A stretch of DNA of 33,761 nt from Mnemiopsis leidyi (Eukaryota; Ctenophora; Tentaculata; Lobata; Bolinopsidae), in contig JH153463.1 in the NCBI GenBank assembly GCA_000226015.1, positions 31,830-65,590 on the forward strand, written 5' to 3'. Both the position numbers and the translations under genes were made by a program. Below are positions 32,140-33,761 of this stretch, piece after piece. Every line of letters begins with the position of its first letter. Position 1 is the stretch's first letter. The notes below the pieces were generated by a model, which saw nothing but the letters and a program-made list of their open reading frames with translations, did not search any database and had not been told where the DNA came from.

Positions 32140-32850
32140 TGTAAGTTGTAACCATGACAACTGTGTGTGAAAATGTGTAACTCTATGTGACTGTATGTTA
32201 CGTGTGTAACTGTTACGTGTGTAACTGTAAGTAACTGTTTGTATTGTGTAACTTTGAGTAACTATGGTAACTAGAACTATGTGTAACTCTGCGTAACTAA
32301 AGCAACTGTGTGTTTCTATAGTAACTATGTGTAACTCTTAGAAACTAAGGTAACTGTGCGTAACCATTGTTATTGTGTGTAACTGTGTGTGACTATAGTA
32401 ACTATGTGTAACTCTAAGAAAGTAAGGTAACTGTGTGTAACTATAATAACTGTCTGTAACTGTGTGTAACTATGGTAACTGCCTTTAACTCTAGTAACTA
32501 TGGTTACTGGGTGTAACTATAGTAATCACATATGACTATGGAAACTCTGTGTAACTATGATAACTATGTGTAACTCTGAGTAAATAGAGTAACTACGAGT
32601 AACTATGTGTAAATATAGTAACTACGTGTAATTATGTGTACCTATAGTAACTATGTTTAACTGTGTGTAACTATGGTTACTGTATGTAACTCTGTGTAAC
32701 AATTATAAGTTATAACAGTGTTACAGTGTGTAACTATGATAACAGTGGGTAATTATGACAGCTATGTGTATCGCTGAGTAACTATAGTAACTACGTGTAA
32801 CTATTTGTAACTATATTAATAAGTAACTATGGTAACAGTGTGTACCATTT
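32140..32850 (+). repeat. GTAAC-rich tandem array (~0.7 kb)
   Basis: It is a diverged array of short units of the types gtgtaactat, agtaactatg and gtgtaactctgagtaacta. GTAAC recurs about every 8-10 bases on the plus strand through the whole block, making a strongly strand-asymmetric tract. It has stops in every frame because each GTAACT contains TAA. It is a minisatellite of roughly 9-10-bp basic period with higher-order 18-20-bp pairing. Confidence 0.9.
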
Positions 32851-33493
32851 ACCTGCTCTAAACACGTACGCAAGTTTACTGCATACTCAGTACTTCAGTA
32901 CGTGACACTTTTGAAGTTTACTAAATTACGTAGTTTAAATTGGTGGAATACTGAGCCACAGTTTGGTAAATATCTTACAAGAAATTATATTTATCCATGG
33001 CAAAATAGAGCAATCTTCTCCAATCTCCACTATTCTATTCTCCTCCACCACCAACTTCCAATCGTACTCTCCTTTCGTCTTACACTTCCTCTCAACCAAA
33101 CTGTTAAGTGTTTCTTCTAGTTTCTCAACATCTTTACTTAAAGTCTGCTCCCTGATTTAACTCAACTTCTGATTGAAACTCTTCTTGAAACTTTTAGAAC
33201 TGGCTCACCTAAGCGGTAGAGGAACATACATGAAAATTTTAATTAGAATCAAACGAATTTCTCAGTTTGAACTTTAGCCTTTAAGAGCCTTTAAGCCGTT
33301 TCGTCGTTAAAGCATAAAGGCGAATTTAGCAGAGCAGTAGGAACGCATCACGTAGCCGATAGCGAACATTTAGAATCTCGACAAGATAAAATGACAACTA
33401 CGGTTTAAGGTGTTGATACTGCAAATACACATGTTCGATCCAAGTTAGTTTATAGTTCCAAATAAGGCGAACATGCTGTTTATAAGAACGTAT
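32851..33493. other. Non-coding, no feature seen
   Basis: Two overlapping short frames (32902-33160) show no recognisable content. Confidence 0.4.
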
Positions 33494-33573
33494 TTATGTT
33501 ATGTTATGTTATGTTATGTTATGTTATGTTATGTTATGTTATGTTATGTTATGTTATGTTATGTTATGTTATG
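33494..33573. repeat. (TTATG)16 microsatellite
   Basis: Sixteen perfect pentamer units in a row; likely length-polymorphic. Confidence 0.97.
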
Positions 33574-33670
33574 TATTGTAATTTAATACATTTATGTATC
33601 GTAATTATGTTATGTCTATGGTTCCACGAAAATTTCAACTAAAAATAAAGGATTTAACACATCAATAATT

Positions 33671-33700
33671 AAATTATAGGACATATATGTCCAATAATTT
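33671..33700. repeat. 30-bp palindrome
   Basis: The two 15-base arms (aaattataggacata and tatgtccaataattt) are reverse complements with one mismatch and no spacer; the centre GGACATATATGTCC is perfect. Confidence 0.9.
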
Positions 33701-33706
33701 GATTTG

Positions 33707-33728
33707 TATATATATATATATATATATA
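33707..33728. repeat. (TA)11 microsatellite
   Basis: Eleven TA units directly after the 30-bp palindrome. Confidence 0.95.
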
Positions 33729-33761
33729 ACAAAAACGTAGTACGCTGTGACAACATGACAA

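Overview
This is a 33.8-kb piece of an animal nuclear genome. It is AT-rich, genes are broken by GT-AG introns, and intergenic DNA is full of decayed transposons, short tandem repeats and a tRNA-derived SINE. The gene families (tubulin glycylase, SAND-domain regulator, homeobox gene, six-EF-hand calbindin-like protein, annexin) are metazoan. Splice acceptors lying a few bases upstream of most start codons would suit a lineage with spliced-leader trans-splicing, such as hydrozoan cnidarians. That placement is an inference; the sequence does not prove it.

Layout: 1-147 is a reverse-transcriptase scrap (minus strand) and 148-926 is low-complexity or intron DNA. 927-3198 is the large terminal exon of a TTLL3/TTLL8-type tubulin glycylase (+). 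4598-4981 encodes a small lysine-rich protein (+). 7216-8001 is a single-exon SAND-domain gene (+). 9440-9640 is a TATA/CCAAT/E-box/GC-box promoter leading into a five-exon homeobox gene, 10289-13347 (+), with an atypical C-terminal homeodomain. 15175-20083 (minus) is an eight-exon, six-EF-hand calbindin/secretagogin-like gene, assembled here exon by exon with all phases agreeing. Its first intron contains a 114-base assembly gap. 20552-21721 (+) is a two-exon annexin that starts 468 bp from the EF-hand gene in head-to-head orientation.

From 21.7 kb to the end there is no confident gene. This part holds a possible promoter and first exon near 22.45-22.54 kb, short minisatellites, a SINE (about 28.56-28.79 kb), the decayed 3' part of a LINE (29.1-30.09 kb, minus), a MITE-like inverted-repeat element (30.68-31.10 kb), a 0.7-kb GTAAC-rich array (32.14-32.85 kb) and microsatellites at the edge.

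The most unusual structure is a 42-bp tandem array at 15292-15820, directly upstream of the last exon of the EF-hand gene. Its unit is a copy of that exon's own splice acceptor and first codons, so the intron carries about seven decoy acceptors, most of them in the exon's reading frame. Other points of note are a homeodomain with one extra residue between helices 1 and 2, a SAND domain with KYWK in place of KDWK, a divergent pair of calcium-binding genes, and a 12-bp core shared by the SINE and an inverted-repeat element in the EF-hand gene's intron.
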